The notes beneath the pieces are model-generated. The model was not told the origin of the DNA. It searched no databases and saw only the letters and a list, made by a program, of their open reading frames with translations. From assembly GCA_002341805.1 (NCBI GenBank), contig DDOS01000040.1, forward strand, positions 1 to 6,571: DNA of 6,571 bases, in the 5' to 3' direction. Each line of letters begins with the position of its first letter. Positions within the stretch are counted from its first letter, which is position 1. Positions 5,922 to 6,571 of this stretch are shown here, piece after piece. The DNA is from Aquificaceae bacterium UBA2488 (GTDB lineage Bacteria; Aquificota; Aquificia; Aquificales; Aquificaceae). A program made the position numbers and the translations under genes.

Positions 5922-6571
5922 TTATTTTTGCTCTACTTTGTTTATTATAAAATAAACTATCCCTATAAAAAGCATCAAAATGCCCAATACTAAAATTTCC
6001 AAAGTTTTCTTAGGATAGAGTGAAATTATCAGTATTTTCCTTATTATAGCGGCTAATGCTATGCCAGCAAATATTTTTAAAGATAAAGAAGAACCTTTTA
6101 AATGCTTTAGCTCTTCGTTTAAGAGTTCTGCTATTGCATATAAAATAAGAACAGAACCTAATACTTCCAAGGCTGTAGACTCCGGATTTAATTTTCCTGT
6201 TAAAAGCCCAAAAAGTTCATACAATATCCAAGCACTCCCCATTATGGCTAAAAGGCTCATTGTAGTCACTATGAATAAATCTATAAGTCTTGATACGCCT
6301 TGTATAGAGTCTATAAATATCTTTTGAATTTTGGATGCTCCAAGATATAATCTAAACTCTTCTTCTCTATAAGATTCTGTTATTATGTCTAAGTTTATGT
6401 CTAATATTTTATCTATAGATTTTAATATCTCCATTCTTTCATTAGGGTCTTTGGTTTTTTCTGATACTAAATTTTCTATAAAAGTTCTTACAAAGTTCAT
6501 AGAAGAGTTTAGATAGTGTGGAGGCAAACCTATTTTAACGTGTTTAGAACCTATCTTTTGTATTTTTGACA
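5922..6571 (-). CDS. Protoglobin/globin-sensor domain fused to a PsiE-like membrane domain (N-terminus beyond right edge)
   Basis: 215 codons are visible and the frame stays open to the window edge, so the N-terminus is missing. The visible start reads KIGSKHVKIGLPPHYL (residues 5-20), the F-helix region of protoglobins and globin-coupled sensors; the histidine at residue 10 (codon 6542-6540) fits the proximal heme ligand, as in the H-R-I-G motif of E. coli DosC. The following helices, to about residue 70, including the stretch ending DIITESYREEE, resemble the G and H helices closing that fold. Residues about 95-121, 132-150, 164-184 and 189-210 are hydrophobic and predicted to cross the membrane. 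The pattern ALEVLGSVLILYAIAELLNEELKH, spread over residues 133-156, and AAIIRKILI (173-181) resembles the PsiE family, whose function is unknown. The likely role is a heme-based gas or redox sensor in the inner membrane. A TTG at 6527 is not the true start, because the globin motif extends upstream of it. Confidence 0.75.
   Translation of the reverse strand, partial: SKIQKIGSKHVKIGLPPHYLNSSMNFVRTFIENLVSEKTKDPNERMEILKSIDKILDINLDIITESYREEEFRLYLGASKIQKIFIDSIQGVSRLIDLFIVTTMSLLAIMGSAWILYELFGLLTGKLNPESTALEVLGSVLILYAIAELLNEELKHLKGSSLSLKIFAGIALAAIIRKILIISLYPKKTLEILVLGILMLFIGIVYFIINKVEQK

Noticed and set aside
6061..6327. Plus-strand open frame of 88 codons
   Set aside because: It is antisense to the membrane domain of the globin-PsiE gene, with no supporting motif.
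6525..6527. TTG at 6527 as the true start of a 201-residue PsiE-like protein
   Set aside because: The frame is open upstream to the window edge and encodes KIGSKHVKIG, part of the conserved globin-sensor motif, so the real start is beyond 6571.

Overview
The window is a compact block of eight genes, all read from the minus strand (right to left), with almost no intergenic DNA. Low GC, heavy use of AGA and ATA codons, and a histone-deacetylase-like protein very close to the Aquifex aeolicus HDLP as I remember it suggest a bacterium of the order Aquificales. A low-GC genus such as Hydrogenobaculum is my guess, inferred from base composition and protein flavour rather than from a search. No phage, insertion sequence, CRISPR, tRNA or rRNA signal is visible, and no stretch over 300 bases lacks a gene.

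In transcription order: (1) the C-terminal part of a protein that joins the end of a heme-binding protoglobin/globin-coupled-sensor domain to a four-helix PsiE-like membrane domain (5922-6571, running off the right edge); (2) a lipoprotein-type DsbC/DsbG-like thiol-disulfide protein with its own promoter (5059-5886); (3) an HDLP/AcuC-like class I deacetylase with a complete zinc site (3879-5024); (4) a Crp/Fnr-family regulator without an FNR iron-sulfur cysteine set (3101-3832), with a strong promoter inside the 3' end of the deacetylase gene; (5) guaA, GMP synthase (1577-3100); (6) pdxJ, pyridoxine 5'-phosphate synthase (850-1575); (7) a stand-alone LigD-type 3'-phosphoesterase domain protein (416-856); (8) the N-terminal 125 codons of fliG, flagellar motor switch protein (1-377, running off the left edge).

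The Crp/Fnr gene, guaA, pdxJ and the phosphoesterase gene are joined by junctions of 0 bp, 1 bp and a 7-bp overlap, so they are very probably one transcript. That transcript mixes regulation, purine and vitamin B6 synthesis and DNA end repair, as is usual for the loosely organised operons of Aquificales. fliG follows after 38 bp and has its own promoter-like sequence placed so that the transcript could be leaderless. Four genes use or appear to use non-ATG starts or lack a clear ribosome binding site.

The most unusual item is the globin-PsiE fusion, a candidate membrane-bound gas or redox sensor of unknown output. Next are the free-standing phosphoesterase domain and a perfect inverted repeat lying on the -10 element of the Crp/Fnr gene.
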